From Picocystis sp. L7 (Eukaryota > Chlorophyta > Picocystophyceae > Picocystales > Picocystaceae), in contig QXJR01000015.1 of assembly GCA_020975725.1 (NCBI GenBank), positions 248,001-312,000 of the forward strand: 64,000 bases of DNA, read 5' to 3'. Of this stretch, positions 30,719 to 42,424 are shown in pieces; the first letter of the stretch is position 1, and every line of letters begins with the position of its first letter. The notes below the pieces were generated by a model that did no database searches, had not been told where the DNA came from, and worked only from the letters and a program-made list of their open reading frames with translations. A program made the translations under genes and the position numbers.

Positions 30719-31006
30719 GGCTGCTCAAGCCCTGGTCCCTGGGAGGTCGAATCCCTTAAGGACCACGACCGAGTTTCGGTCGAGTACCTTCGAGGAGTAT
30801 GGGGCCCCTGTGGGTCCTCGAAGGGCGATGCCCATTCCTGCAGTGTTCGATACCGACGAGGAGGGATCCCGGTTACTGAGAGGTCCTCTGCGGTCGATGA
30901 AGCCGCCATTGAGTGGGGATACTCACCACTCATTCTTGCATGTAATACACAACTACGAAGGTGGCAACCCACGAACGTATCCAAAGTCAACACCCTGCTT
31001 CTTACA
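30713..31006 (+). repeat. Right LTR (294 bp)
   Basis: Identical, by eye, to the left LTR at 26558-26851; followed by the TCATC duplication. Confidence 0.95.
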
Positions 31007-31165
31007 TCATCAACCGTAGTTTCAATCGATTAAGACCGTTAAATGTATATACATGCGAATATGGAAGATTCGGTGAGCCAGCATTACGCAATGATTCGTA
31101 CATCCCAATTAGAGAATAATTCCCAACATTTCATCTACAATTTTTGAATTTAGTATACTTCTTTT

Positions 31166-31459
31166 TGTAAGAAGCAGGGTGTTGACTTTGGATACGGTCG
31201 TGGGTTGCCACCTTCGTAGTTGTGTATTACATGCAAGAATGAGTGGTGAGTATCCCCATTCAACGGCTCCGTCATTGAACGCAGAGGGTCGCGTGTCCAA
31301 CCTTCATCGCTCCTCGTCGGTATCGTTCACTGCAGGAATGGGCATTGCCCTTCGAGGACCACAAGGGACCCAATACTCCTCGAAGGTACTCGACTGAAAC
31401 TCGGTCTGGTCCCTAAGGGATTCGGCCTCCCAGGGACCAGGGCTTGAGAAGCCTCAACA
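31166..31459 (-). mobile_element. Solo LTR of the same copia family, opposite orientation
   Basis: This copy is exactly 294 bp long, begins TGTAAGAAGC and ends CCTCAACA on the plus strand, and is the reverse complement of the family LTR with moderate divergence. It is flanked by CTTTT on both sides (31161-31165 and 31460-31464). A solo LTR arises by recombination between the two LTRs of a former complete element. It is older than the complete copy 160 bp away and younger than the solo LTR at 25802. Confidence 0.93.
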
Positions 31460-31464
31460 CTTTT

Positions 31465-33134
31465 CTTTACAACTTGTAAGCTGTTACCTCATTTGACCGG
31501 TCACAAACTATTCTATTCTTGCTTAGAGTTGGTGCCAGTTCTTCAGATACACTGTGAAAAGGTAGAAAATGTTCTTTCAGCCAATATGTCAATTACCACC
31601 CCAAGCAATGCAGCATACATGGACTTCAAACTTTGTGACAGAGTTGAGAAGTTTGCTTTTATCATGCATTGAGAAAACATATGTATTTTTAACAGAGTAA
31701 GCTAGAAGTTCTCATTTCTGCTTATAAACATCCGAAAGTGGTCCTGTCCAAGCCCATCGATAATGTTGTAGGTTCCAACGTGTTTCGATTTTTGTGAGCT
31801 GAGCTTTTTTTCTGTTTTTCAGGTCAGAGCTTCTATTAGTGCAGCTTCTGGTGTGTCGTTATTCTTGATGAAAGCAGGACTTAAAGACATGCCGGAGGAC
31901 GCCCATTGGTACTGAATCGCCATAATCTCTTTTCTTTTCAGAATTATGGAGCGGATACTTGTGTTCACACCCAACATACATCTTATGGAATCGTTTTGTT
32001 GATGCAATTAATGTAGTTGCGTTGATTGCGCTTAGCACTTTTGCCTTTCACCTATAGTTACAGTAATAGTACGCGGATTCGTAGTTAGTAGCATAGTATT
32101 GATTGAAGATATTTTACAAATTTCTGCATGTGTGACGGGTATAATGAACTCAATTTTGGATGTTTCAGCAACTTTGCCCTGATGCAATGCCAATGCTATA
32201 GGAATGGCAAGTATTTTCGACTTGGCCAGATCAGACGTATCACAACTCTCGGATTCTGGGCGTGTATTATCGAGGAATCTCCAGAACATGATCAAGAATT
32301 TTGCTTCTGCAGGCCGGAGGAGGTTTCTACGATAAAGTTAAAAGTCATATGGATGAATGTTGGTGAACTTTCTTGTTTTCAACTTTTTTATGCTTAAGTT
32401 ATCATGAATATGATCATTCGTCATCACCTTCAATAGTGATTTGCGATGTCTATTTACGCAGAAGATTATTAGATTGAATTGAATTTACGTATCTCATTGT
32501 CCGGTGTGAGTTCTTCAAAATCTTCGTGGAGACTTTTTCGAGGCTTACTGAGAATGTCATACGCGTTTTAGATTGGCGTGAGGCTGACAAATGACGACAT
32601 GACATCATCTACCTGCATACTTTGCAATTTTCCAATCCAAATCAATGGAATTTGTAGAAATTATCGTTCTTCACTCCGCCTTGCTATGTTTGACTCGGAA
32701 GCGTACTGGGTTTTGAAGGTGCAGGTCGTGTTTTACGACAGGTGAGTATGGGTCGGAGCTTTGCTTGGACGTTGCTTCAAGAGTCTAAACTGGGTATGCT
32801 CTTTTTGCTTCGTTCCAGATCCTTTGTTTTTCGTACGATTGGTTAAGGCACACTGTTTTTCGGAGCGGCTGCTCGAGTGGTACACAAGCAAAATTTGAAA
32901 CGCCGCTTTTCGGATTGTTTGGGCGACCAAGCCTGGAACGAGCAGGATATGCAGCTTTGCGCACTTGTCTTCTGGCCTGCGATCTTTCCTCTCGTCGACT
33001 TTTCGCGAAGGCTTCCGAAGAGGCAGCCTGGCTCGTTTTTCGCCGACTGAATGCTCCGTACTGAACACCCTCCATTTTCGACTGCCCCCGTGTTCGGTTC
33101 TGCAGTTTGACAGTCGACACGACGGACGTGCCCG
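31465..33134. other. AT-rich spacer, then GC-richer upstream region of the zinc-finger gene
   Basis: From 31465 to about 32700 the sequence is AT-rich with no gene seen. From about 32750 to 33134 it becomes GC-richer and probably holds the promoter of the gene at 33135. Minus-strand open frames here (for example 32785-33276) show no family resemblance. Confidence 0.45.
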
Positions 33135-33656
33135 ATGCCGCTGGCCGTAACACCGCACCGACGACCAATCCTCGTTGCAGCATATCAGTCAACCTTTCCA
33201 AGGCTCTGCAAACAATGCGTGCAGGTCGCAGGTAGGGCTTCCGGTCGTTCCCGACCGGGGAAACCGGCGTCAGCACAGCGGATCGACGCAGAGGTCAGGA
33301 TGGGCGGTAGAAGGCGGCGATCACGTCCACGCAAGGACAACGGTCTGCGACTTGGCAGTGCGCTGCCACTTTCGATGTTCAAACCTTGTGGCGAATTGCC
33401 ACCTGAAGGGAAGACGAGGCTGCTCAAGGACGAAACGTGTGATCCTCTCGAAGGCATCTGCCAGGAGGTGTATCATGTTTGGGAGAGTACATGCAGGACT
33501 TGCCTGGGTGTAGGGGATGTGAAAGACTTGAAAGGCCACTGGTCCACATGCCCAGCATGCAGCGGAATTGGATGCGTGAGGCAATCCTCAAGTAGGCTTT
33601 TGCCTATGCTGAATGGTGCTGCAGGCCCAGACTTTACAGTGGGTCGGAATTGGTGA
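33135..33656 (+). CDS. Small DnaJ-type zinc-finger protein, probably plastid-targeted
   Basis: This is a 173-residue protein. Near the C-terminus CRTCLGVGDV and CPACSGIGCV form a pair of CxxCxGxG-like knuckles about 19 residues apart, the spacing of a DnaJ-type cysteine-rich zinc finger. There is no J domain. The first 75 residues lack acidic clusters and are rich in Arg, Ser, Pro and Gly, like an organellar presequence. Plant proteins of this design (for example BSD2 and related thylakoid assembly factors) help fold or assemble plastid complexes; that role here is inference. Isolated in a gene-poor stretch after the copia cluster. A later in-frame ATG (codon 56) is possible, and an intron in the presequence cannot be excluded. 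Confidence 0.62.
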   Translation: MPLAVTPHRRPILVAAYQSTFPRLCKQCVQVAGRASGRSRPGKPASAQRIDAEVRMGGRRRRSRPRKDNGLRLGSALPLSMFKPCGELPPEGKTRLLKDETCDPLEGICQEVYHVWESTCRTCLGVGDVKDLKGHWSTCPACSGIGCVRQSSSRLLPMLNGAAGPDFTVGRNW

Positions 33657-36600
33657 TGGGGTAGGAAATGAACAAACCCGCTTTTGAATCAAAGGGAGAA
33701 TCGCTGTCCGGCAATTTTCGTTAAATAAAGGGACAGTCGAGCCCTTGTAGCTTGGACATCACTCCATTGGTTATCTCTTTTGAAAGGGACAGATAGGGGG
33801 CGAAACATCAGGTGCGTTCGTGTGGGTAAGAACACACACAGAATACTGCTTGAAAATCTGCAAATCTTACCAGAGGGAAAATGGGCCCCACAACCTGATC
33901 AAGGGAGAGTGATGATGCAGCTTGCAAAGGAAGGAATTGTTTTCCAAGAGTTCCCTAGCGGAGGATGTAATGTTGTTGTGTGGAAATTTTCTATTGTTGG
34001 CTTTTATCAATTATAGTGCCCTGATTTTTTCGTGGAGCGGCGATGCCTTTGTTTCGAACTGCACGATATTCTAGTGCTCATGATGAGAAGCATCGCACTT
34101 CGATTGAAACTTCTCACCTAAAAGCATCAATGATCCAAGCTACGTTTATTTAGCATCTTCCTTGTATGAGGAGGAGACCTTCTCTATGCCTAATTTGAAT
34201 GCAAATTGCGTTTTTTCTTCATGTCCCTAGTTGTCATTCCATTGCAATACTAAGTCTTATTCTCAGTGTCCATATTTGTTCAAGACCTTCGTATCTTTGA
34301 ATAAGCATTTTTCTACAAAGTTCAATAGTAACTCTCGTGCATTTCAACTTATCTGTTCAACAATAGACTTTGGCACTCCTCGATGACATGGTTCGTTTCA
34401 TTGCTTGTTGTTTGTTTTTCAACGAATTTAACTTGCGCATTTGCTATGCGTTTATCCAATGTGGTGAGACGTGATTATTTCACTTCATCTTATTTTTCTA
34501 CACCATTGTCCTTCACTTGCTCAACCCTCTAATGTTGAAGGAGCCTTGTTGAGATGGTCAACACCGCATTAAGGCCACTTGAAATATGCCGATGAATGAC
34601 GTCCTCAAATATCGCTTAGGCAAAGGGTGGATTAAGAGTAACCCCATCCAAACCTACACGTATCCTTTTGCTTGTTCAAGTGTCTCACGTTGGAATGGGG
34701 CTCTTGTTTGGCGTCTCATGGAGGGAGCCTTTTAAGCCATCTCTTTTCTTTTTGTGTGTGGTAGAAAAAGGTCCTACGCCTTGTGCAACACCTTGTTCTC
34801 CACCCCATAGGTGAGTCAAGGTACTAGTCCGTACGAAGCCCCCTTGTCCTTACCAAGGCCATCACATTAGTTTTAACGATGTGTCATCATGGTCAAGCCC
34901 CGGCTTTCGGGATGACCGGGATAGCGCGGGAGGGGAGGTACCCTTGAAGCGATTTCAATGAGCCTCTTAACCTATCTACCCTAAACTTCCCTATGCATCA
35001 TCTCATCGGTCCTTTTTGTCGAGACGTATGCCTCGTGAGATGGACTAAACAACATGTTTAGTGGACATCTGGACGTTTCCTGTCCCGTGTGTCCTTGCCA
35101 ACACTTGTCTTGGATCCTGATCTCAATCAATTGAAGCACGGACGCAACATTTGTTGATGTTGAAGACCCTGTGCTAGCGTGTTCTTCGGGGTGTGCTACT
35201 ATCCATAGAAGTCCTAATGTGCTTGTTCCCTTTGTCTCGTCGTACAAAGTATGAGTTTTTGATTTCTACTTTGGGTTTGTTCGTACCTAGTGTGAAATAG
35301 GATGCTACGGTTGAGTTTAAGTATTTAGTTTATTCTGAAACACCCGTGCTACTATAACCTGAGAGCTCAATGTGGACAATGGAAGCACGCACCTGACTTC
35401 AAAGGAGATGGAACTTGCATGGCTACGTCTACAACTCGCAAGCTAGTTCTTACTTTGTTATATGAGGAAAATATAGGAAAGATGCTACGTTTCCTTGGCC
35501 CTTCACAAGCAAAAGACGCACTTGCTCCCTCAATTACGTCGGATTTGGTGAATGTGAGCCGAACACTTCGAATATGCTCTAAATTTTGGGGCAACCAATT
35601 GCTTTCTTGCAATAGTAGTAAGTCCATCATGGTATAAGAACTTCTTCCTTGGGTTGGTTGCTCCTTATACGAGGATCTTGGAGCCTTGTGACTCGGATTT
35701 GCCAAACGGACGTATGCTCACCTTACCGTCTACCTATTCTAATGAACTCAATTGGTTCGGTGCCCAAATGATGACTCGGTGATCCCCATTAGTAACACGT
35801 GTAAAACTTGCTTTTTTTGCTTGTATACACCGTGGGTAGGTGGAGTTTGAGTCTTCGACTTTCCTTAATCACCAAAGCGAAGTTATGAAACCCGAAGTAA
35901 ACAAAGGCTTGCAACCCTTTTCTTGCACATGACATGGGAAGTACACATGTATCGTCTACAATGACGTGGAAACGCTTGGTCTACTATCAAAGACGGTGGG
36001 CACGGGTACTTGACAATTGACTACATTTGCGTCCTTGGATAACATAGGAATCTGATCCGCACGACTCCTTGAACCGCTCCGTTTTGGGTATTTAAAAGGA
36101 CTCGGAAACAATTGTATTTTGAATAGGAAAGGCGCAGCATGCGAAGCTAAGCAAGGATGTCGTTGAAAAAGATGCCCATTCACACAATGCGGAGTGGTTG
36201 GACACAGTAATAAAACAAAAAAGGGTACAAAGACTCGTTAATATCTTATCTATAGGAATCGACTCACATTATTTTCAAGGTTCGTAAATATTTCAATCCC
36301 AACTCATTGTCCTATAATGAAGACACATGGGTATTTTTACACAAGCGAGTGCGAAGCTGTTGTTAGTGTAACGAATTTTAGCATATCCCCTACAACTTTC
36401 TTGGTGGTGATGCTATGATATGAACATATATCTTCGAGTGTGTTTCGAGTAAGTTGTCTTGTCGTAAGTATCGATGAGGGCAACTAAATTTAGGCTTCGA
36501 TCCATGATTGTTAAAGGCCGCTCTCGGTGTCTTTGACGCAGGATTTTACACGCATGTTTTTGCTTCTATCGACGTTCAAAGCCTCTTTGATACCCAAGAT

Positions 36601-36930
36601 TTGTGTGAGACTGCCAGTAAGGGGTATAGTTAAGAATCGGCTGAGGTTACGATGGTACGCGGTCCCTTCGTTCGTATTGGTTCACAGCCTATCATGAATT
36701 CCATGCATTGTAGAGCACGTGCGATGGGTTCGATGCCTCGATGCCTTCCGAGACTTGGTTAGGATAACTTGTACCTCGTTCGCGTTTCTTTGGAACGGCG
36801 GGTCTTGGCGAGCAACTTCGATTGCCCGAGATCCTGGGGTGCTCGTTCGTTGCACTGGGACACGTAAAACCGGACGAGGTCATTCCTCGGCACCCCACGT
36901 CCTCATGGTTCGCTGGTTTTCGAGATCTGT
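33657..36930. other. Long AT-rich gene-poor stretch
   Basis: At 33810-34016 a plus-strand segment encodes a coding-looking stretch (THRILLENLQILPEGKWAPQP, FQEFPSGGCNVVVWK) but has no early in-frame ATG; it could be a terminal exon of an unrecognised gene. From 34020 to 36700 I see no gene, RNA gene or repeat structure. Confidence 0.4.
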
Positions 36931-37283
36931 CTGATGTTTACCTTCTTTACAACCGTTCCCTGTCGAGGATCATAGGGCCGATCGTGGCCACAGATCCCAT
37001 CTTGCGTCCCGTTGGCGGGGGGGGGGGGAGGTCGTGTGCGTGACAGGGTGAGTGGTGGTAAGAAGACGGCTCCCTGTCCCCACAGACAATCCTGGAGTCC
37101 AGTGACGTCTCTCAGCCACCACCTCACATCCAAGACGCAACAGAAGACCGACGAGGCTTGCGAGCGTCCCTCGTGCCAGGCGCAACCAAGGGTGTGGACA
37201 CTAGCTCTTGTTCCATCCAAGAAGGGTGCACTCCACCGCAAAAAAAAAACAGATCGTCGAAGAAAGACCACACCGAAGACACC
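36931..37283 (+). promoter_or_regulatory. Upstream region and leader of INO1
   Basis: It has a G run near 37017-37029 and then an A-rich leader (about 37080-37283) ending in a run of nine A, the usual composition switch of promoters in this window. Confidence 0.4.
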
Positions 37284-39049
37284 ATGCTGATAGAAGACTT
37301 CCGCGTGGAGAGCCCTCAAGTCCAATACGGGGAAGATCACATCACCTCCGAATACAAGTATGATGGCACCGAGTGTGATATTGTGGATGGCAGAATGGTC
37401 CTGAAGCCTATCCAAACCACCTACCAATTCCGCACCCAGAGGAAGGTCCCGAAGCTAGGGTGAGTGATCAACGTCGCGGTTAGAAATCGAACGCATTACC
37501 TCGAAAGAGCTTGGATGAGGCGTTCGACGAGCGTACTATGGGTTCCAACGTTCAGCAGCGCACTTCTAGGGCTTGGGCGACCAGGATCCACTACACCGCG
37601 GATTGTTGAGGAAGATGGACATGAAACACGCTTGCTCCCGCTTCGATTGGGTTGGAATTCAAAGCTGACTGCGGGCGTTGTCGTTTCTTTTGATTGGGCA
37701 GGGTGATGCTTGTAGGCTGGGGCGGAAACAATGGCACAACAGTCACCGCCGGAATCATTGCCAACCGTGAAGGGATTTCTTGGCGAACGAAAGATGGCAT
37801 CAAGCAACCAAACTATTGGGGATCGCTCACCCAGGCATCCACCTGCCGTGTGGGATCTTTCAACGGTGAAGAAGTATACGTGCCATTCAACAAACTCCTA
37901 CCCATGGTGAACCCTAACGATGTGGAGCTTGGAGGCTGGGATATCTCATCGTTGAACTTGGCTGAGTCTATGCAACGTGCTGCAGTTTTGGACTGGGATC
38001 TGCAGCGCCAAGTAGCACACTATATGAAAGATATGCAGCCCCTTCCTTCCATCTATGACCCAGATTTCATTGCTGCAAACCAAGAAACTCGTGCTGACAA
38101 TGTCATCAAGGGAACCAAACTTGAGCAGATGAACAAAATTAGAGAGGACATTCGCAACTTCCAAAAAGAAAGAGATGTGGACAAGGTCATTGTGTTGTGG
38201 ACGGCCAACACAGAACGCTTCAGCAATGTCATTACAGGTTTCAATGACACAGAAGAAAACCTGATGAAGGCAATTGAGGCAAATGAAGCAGAGGTTTCAC
38301 CTTCGACACTTTTTGCTATGGCTTGTATCTTTGAGAACGTCCCTTTCATCAACGGTTCGCCTCAGAATACATTTGTACCTGGAGTGATCGAGGCTGCAAT
38401 CAGGTGCAAGTCTCTCATTGGTGGGGATGACTTCAAGTCGGGACAGACCAAGATGAAGTCTGTCTTGGTAGACTTCCTGGTTGGAGCAGGGTTGAAGCCC
38501 ACATCCATTGTGTCTTACAACCATTTGGGGAACAATGATGGTTTTAATCTCAGTGCCCCGCAAACATTTAGATCCAAGGAAATATCAAAGTCCAATGTTG
38601 TTGATGACATGGTTGGGTCTAATGCCATTCTGTATAAGCCAGGGGAACATCCGGATCATGTGGTTGTGATCAAGTATGTGCCCTACGTTGGGGACTCCAA
38701 GCGTGCTATGGACGAATACACATCTGAAATTTTTATGGGGGGCACAAACACTATTGTGATGCACAACACTTGTGAAGACTCGCTGCTAGCTGCACCCCTG
38801 ATATTGGATTTGGTGCTTCTTGCAGAGCTCTTCACAAGGATAGAGCTGAAAAAGGACGGTGAACCAGAGTTTTATGGATTCCACCCTGTGGCTTCATTGC
38901 TCAGCTATCTTACCAAAGCTCCTCTTGTCAAACCAGGAACTCCTGTAGTGAACGCGCTTGCGAAACAGAGGGCTATGTTAGAGAATGTGATGCGTGCCTG
39001 CATTGGTTTGGCACCAGAGAACTGCATGAGCATCGAGCACAAGGTTTAG
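37284..39049 (+). CDS. INO1: Myo-inositol-1-phosphate synthase, one intron
   Basis: Exons 37284-37459 and 37702-39049 give 507 residues, the usual length for the family. Exon 1 carries the conserved N-terminus ([31 protein letters not shown]). The donor GTGAGT and an acceptor after GGGCAG splice it in phase 2 to [13 protein letters not shown], the NAD-binding loop. Further hallmarks are [46 protein letters not shown] and [11 protein letters not shown]. The enzyme converts glucose 6-phosphate to 1D-myo-inositol 3-phosphate with bound NAD+, the first step of inositol synthesis for phosphoinositides and phytate. Sequence conservation is very high throughout and nothing is missing. Confidence 0.97.
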
Positions 39050-39138
39050 TCAACTTGCATTGTTTTATTTTTCAGCGTCTTTCACCCACACAGTTACCAA
39101 GTCCAATTACTGAACGTAATACAGATTTGGGCTTTTTG

Positions 39139-39930
39139 TCACTCCGTTCGCACATTGAATGATCTACAGTTCTCCTCTTCACAGCGCAACCCATAGGCAT
39201 GAAGACGAACACCTCGGGATACCTTGAGACAATCATTGCAAAACACATTGAAGGTAAATTCTGAGAGATTCTCAGGAGAGGCATCTACCAGTGCATTGAG
39301 TTCATCCCAGTAACTCCCCATTTCGAACATAGATTTGCAGCATATTGGGCATTTCACACTCCCATGTTGCCTAAGGCCATCCAAACATTCCTCGTGAATA
39401 ACATGCCCACACTTGACCACACTGAGTGGTTTCACACTATCAAAGAGATCTTCGAAGCAAATCGGGCATCGCGAATGCATGTTGTTCTCGATGCAGTGAT
39501 GCTCCTCTTTCAGTGAGTTGGAGTAGCAACATCCACACTTGAAGCAATGAAAGAAGTTTTCCCTACCTCCTACCCGGCACAGCCCACATCCTTCGCAGTG
39601 AAACTGCCCCTTGCTTGTATCGTCGTCATAGTGTCTGCACAGTGCGCAGAAATAATTCGCAAACTTCACCCCACATTTGCCACATGATTCAGCCACGGGT
39701 TGTCTCGTCCCACACTTGATACACTCCACACTTTGGACGTTCCTCCTGTCTAACTTCGTTGGACAGCATTCTGCTTCGTCGTGGCAAAGACGACAGCCCA
39801 CCCAAGCACCGCAGCAAGGTGCAAGTAGCTTGCATCTATGTACGTAGTGCAAGCAAGCGCGGTCGCGATCGTTCCCTCCCTCGTCGTTTGATTTCGAGTT
39901 GCCTCGAGTCCGCGGGGATGTGTCCTCCAT
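39139..39930 (-). CDS. RCHY1/PIRH2-type CHY and RING zinc-finger E3 ubiquitin ligase
   Basis: The 263-residue protein has the family's three zinc modules in order. A CHY finger spans residues about 27-100 (CLHYVHRCKLLAPCCG, CRLCHDE). A CTCHY finger lies at about 102-165 (FHCEGCGLCRVGGRENFFHC, CCYSNSL). A C3H2C3 RING lies at about 168-212 (CPICFEDLF, VVKCGHVIHEECL, CPICCKSM). A C-terminal zinc ribbon follows (CNDC...C). Animal RCHY1 and the plant homologues are E3 ligases that target transcription factors; the substrate here is unknown. The frame is open for 32 more codons up to an ATG at 40026, but MEDTSP is the more natural start. Tail-to-tail with INO1, 89 bp apart. Confidence 0.92.
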   Translation of the reverse strand: MEDTSPRTRGNSKSNDEGGNDRDRACLHYVHRCKLLAPCCGAWVGCRLCHDEAECCPTKLDRRNVQSVECIKCGTRQPVAESCGKCGVKFANYFCALCRHYDDDTSKGQFHCEGCGLCRVGGRENFFHCFKCGCCYSNSLKEEHHCIENNMHSRCPICFEDLFDSVKPLSVVKCGHVIHEECLDGLRQHGSVKCPICCKSMFEMGSYWDELNALVDASPENLSEFTFNVFCNDCLKVSRGVRLHAYGLRCEEENCRSFNVRTE

Positions 39931-41374
39931 ACTGCAAATGTCGAAAACGTTCCGTCGGAGTGCCGAGACCACCTGAGTGGCTGACCCAAGTGGTTTTACC
40001 TTAATTTGTTGTTGCACAAAACGCAATGGATGGGCTCAGTCGTCCTCTACATGTACGATCCTTCTCAATCAACAGGTAACGTTGCAAATCATCTCCATAG
40101 CCGATAACAATTGTGTCTCTGTTTACTTACGAACGAGGTGCAAGTGGAATGTTCTTGACAGAATCCACGATCAACTCGAAGAAGCTTAAGACATCATTGG
40201 TAACATCATTGTTTTGCTTCAAAGCACCTAAGTTCATCTTAAAGTGGATGTTTGCAATGGTTGTCCCGTCTAGGCTTGTGTGACTCCAACAATTGACACA
40301 AGCAATGGCATTGAGCGGTAGGATTCGGACCGAACCAATTCGAAGAGATGATAGAGCAATGAATGTACAAATTATCCAAACATTTTTGGCTCGATAGCAA
40401 CAATTCTCAAGTGGTTGAGAACAAGAGGTTGAAACTTCGAAAAAAAGTGGCACCTTTTGTACAATAGCGTGCAAATATTCTTGCATAAGAAATGCGAATC
40501 AAAAGGCCCATTTATGTGTGCTTGTCGGGCGCAATTATAAGTTCGAAAATGTAGTGGTTGGTTGCGATATCTCCCCACAAAGTTCGAATTGTTTTCTTAC
40601 ATTGTACTTAGCTTGGCTTTCAGTACTTTCGCACAATGTTTTCTTTGCAAAGTGCCTATTGGCGTCCGAGGAAATGTGGGATCTATTAAGATGACTTAAG
40701 GCGCACTCACTTGTAAGCTCTTGTGTGTGAAGTCTACCGTGCATGCACGAGAGACGGATAACCTTGCTTTCAACCGATACGCAAGCATTTCATCGATTCC
40801 AATTGTGAACAATTTTGCCGGTTTGTGCATGAGGTGAAAAAGTTGATGTAAGGTGCTCTAAAACAAAACGATTGCTATGGACATAGACGACGTTGTGCGC
40901 ATCCTGCTTATCCTATGTACCATTTCGAGGAGTTCGAACATGGTGATTTGTGTGTAGTGTTGAGGTTGTTGGTAGGTACACGCACCTCACACTTTGTTTG
41001 CCTAATGTCATTCAAATGTCCTCCACAAACACACTTTCGTGACAAGGTGGTGAGAAAGAGTGGGCTGACAAGATTCAATCACGGCATGCACCTAGAATGA
41101 GAATTTTTCTTTGTGAGCATATTGCTCGAAATATCCAGGTTGCTCATGGCATCGTAAGGAATCGTATGCAAGCGACCATCGTCACTAACTTGCAACGACA
41201 ACCTCTGCTATCCACGCCTGGATCTCCACGGTCGTAGCAAGAAAGAAGTGGCAAGTGATTCTCCATCATTTGCTGCAAACACACGATTGTTAGTCTCTCC
41301 CCCCACCTGGTTAAAACTTGAAACAAGAATCGATTCAGTTTGTTTGCCGACCTCCAAGACATACCGAGTCATAA
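39931..41374. other. AT-rich intergenic stretch
   Basis: Holds the RCHY1-type leader at its left end and the RENi leader at its right end (about 41240-41374). Between them no gene, RNA gene or repeat is recognised. Confidence 0.45.
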
Positions 41375-42421
41375 ATGGTGAACAAGATGGAGGACGACGA
41401 CGACGACCTCTTCACCTATCACGTCTCCGCCAAAGCACAGGCTTTCGTTTCAGAAGAAGAAGACGAGGACGAGCACAGTGCGGGCCGGAGAGGAAGTCCG
41501 GATACCGAACGAGAGGGGATATCGCGGAGCGAAAGCCTTGGTGGAAAGCGCCGTTCGAGCGAAGTGCCGATCGAGGTACTGGACAACAGTCCCAATGCTG
41601 ATTGCAAACGAATTAAAGCAGGAAAGGACGGTGTCCAGCTCGTTCCTGAGGAAGACGCGTTCGAAGATGGTGTTGTGAGAATCGACTGTACCGAAGACGA
41701 CTTGGGAGATGCATTTGTCCGTGAGCTCTTGGGAGGCACTCCATGTGGTCAGACCGCCGAGAAAAAGACAGATATGGTGCATGGTCTGACACCGGAATAT
41801 GCTAGGCTGAGGGCAGCTGTCATGAAACGAGAATTAGCATTGAAAAGTATTTCAGATGAAGACCAAAGTGATGAGGTGGTGGAAGTTCGAGGAATTGAGT
41901 TTGGTAATCAATCCGAGGAAGTGGTGGAAAGTCCAGGATGCCGAATCTTTGTCATTTGTAACTATCCGGCTAGTGTAGATAGATTCAGCATTAGATTGAA
42001 GGATTCGGTGGGCAAGTTGCTCACAGCCATCCGGCAAGTAGGAGAGCGCAACAATTGGATACGAGGACATGAGGCGTATACCCTAGTGAAAAACAACAGG
42101 TCGCTGAATCTAGACAGTTCTATTGAAGATGCGGGTCTTGAAAACGAGGACGTTGTAGAGTTAAGGATAGATTCTGTTGAAGAAGCAAATGTCCGTTTGG
42201 TCTGCCAGTGTTCTCATGGTAGAGAAGCATTTAGGCTTCGTCTTGCTGACAAGATTCGATGCCTTTTCGATGGATTCATAAGGAAAGCAGTGCAAAATGG
42301 TTGGTGCAAGCCTGCAGCGACCTTCAAATTTACGTGGGATGGAGATGTTCTCACAGGAGAAGAAAGAGTTGACAGCCTTGATGCGAGTGAAGACGACATC
42401 ATTGAGGTTTTCATAACATAA
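41375..42421 (+). CDS. RENi-family protein with two SUMO-like domains (Rad60/Esc2/NIP45)
   Basis: This is a 348-residue protein. The N-terminal half is acidic and low-complexity (EDDDDDLF, EEEDEDE), with short acidic-hydrophobic stretches such as VVEVRGIEF that could bind SUMO. Two ubiquitin-superfamily domains follow in tandem: about 187-268 (CRIFVICNYPASVDRFSIRL ... LENEDVVELRI) and about 274-348 (VRLVCQCSHGREAFRLRLAD ... ASEDDIIEVFIT). This layout defines the RENi family, which links SUMO pathway enzymes to genome stability and recombination. The protein ends directly after the second domain, so no GlyGly tail is processed. The stop is 3 bp from that of the convergent YIP1 gene. Confidence 0.85.
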   Translation: MVNKMEDDDDDLFTYHVSAKAQAFVSEEEDEDEHSAGRRGSPDTEREGISRSESLGGKRRSSEVPIEVLDNSPNADCKRIKAGKDGVQLVPEEDAFEDGVVRIDCTEDDLGDAFVRELLGGTPCGQTAEKKTDMVHGLTPEYARLRAAVMKRELALKSISDEDQSDEVVEVRGIEFGNQSEEVVESPGCRIFVICNYPASVDRFSIRLKDSVGKLLTAIRQVGERNNWIRGHEAYTLVKNNRSLNLDSSIEDAGLENEDVVELRIDSVEEANVRLVCQCSHGREAFRLRLADKIRCLFDGFIRKAVQNGWCKPAATFKFTWDGDVLTGEERVDSLDASEDDIIEVFIT

Positions 42422-42424
42422 TTC

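Larger units (their letters stand above)
26558..31006 (+). mobile_element. Complete, young Ty1/copia LTR retrotransposon
   Basis: The 4449-bp element has two 294-bp LTRs (26558-26851 and 30713-31006) that look identical, each starting TGTTG and ending TTACA. It is flanked by the 5-bp direct repeat TCATC (26553-26557 and 31007-31011). A primer-binding site complementary to initiator-Met tRNA follows the left LTR and a purine tract precedes the right one. One long gag-pol frame fills the interior in the copia order, integrase before reverse transcriptase. The element looks whole. Identical LTRs point to a very recent insertion. Confidence 0.96.
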
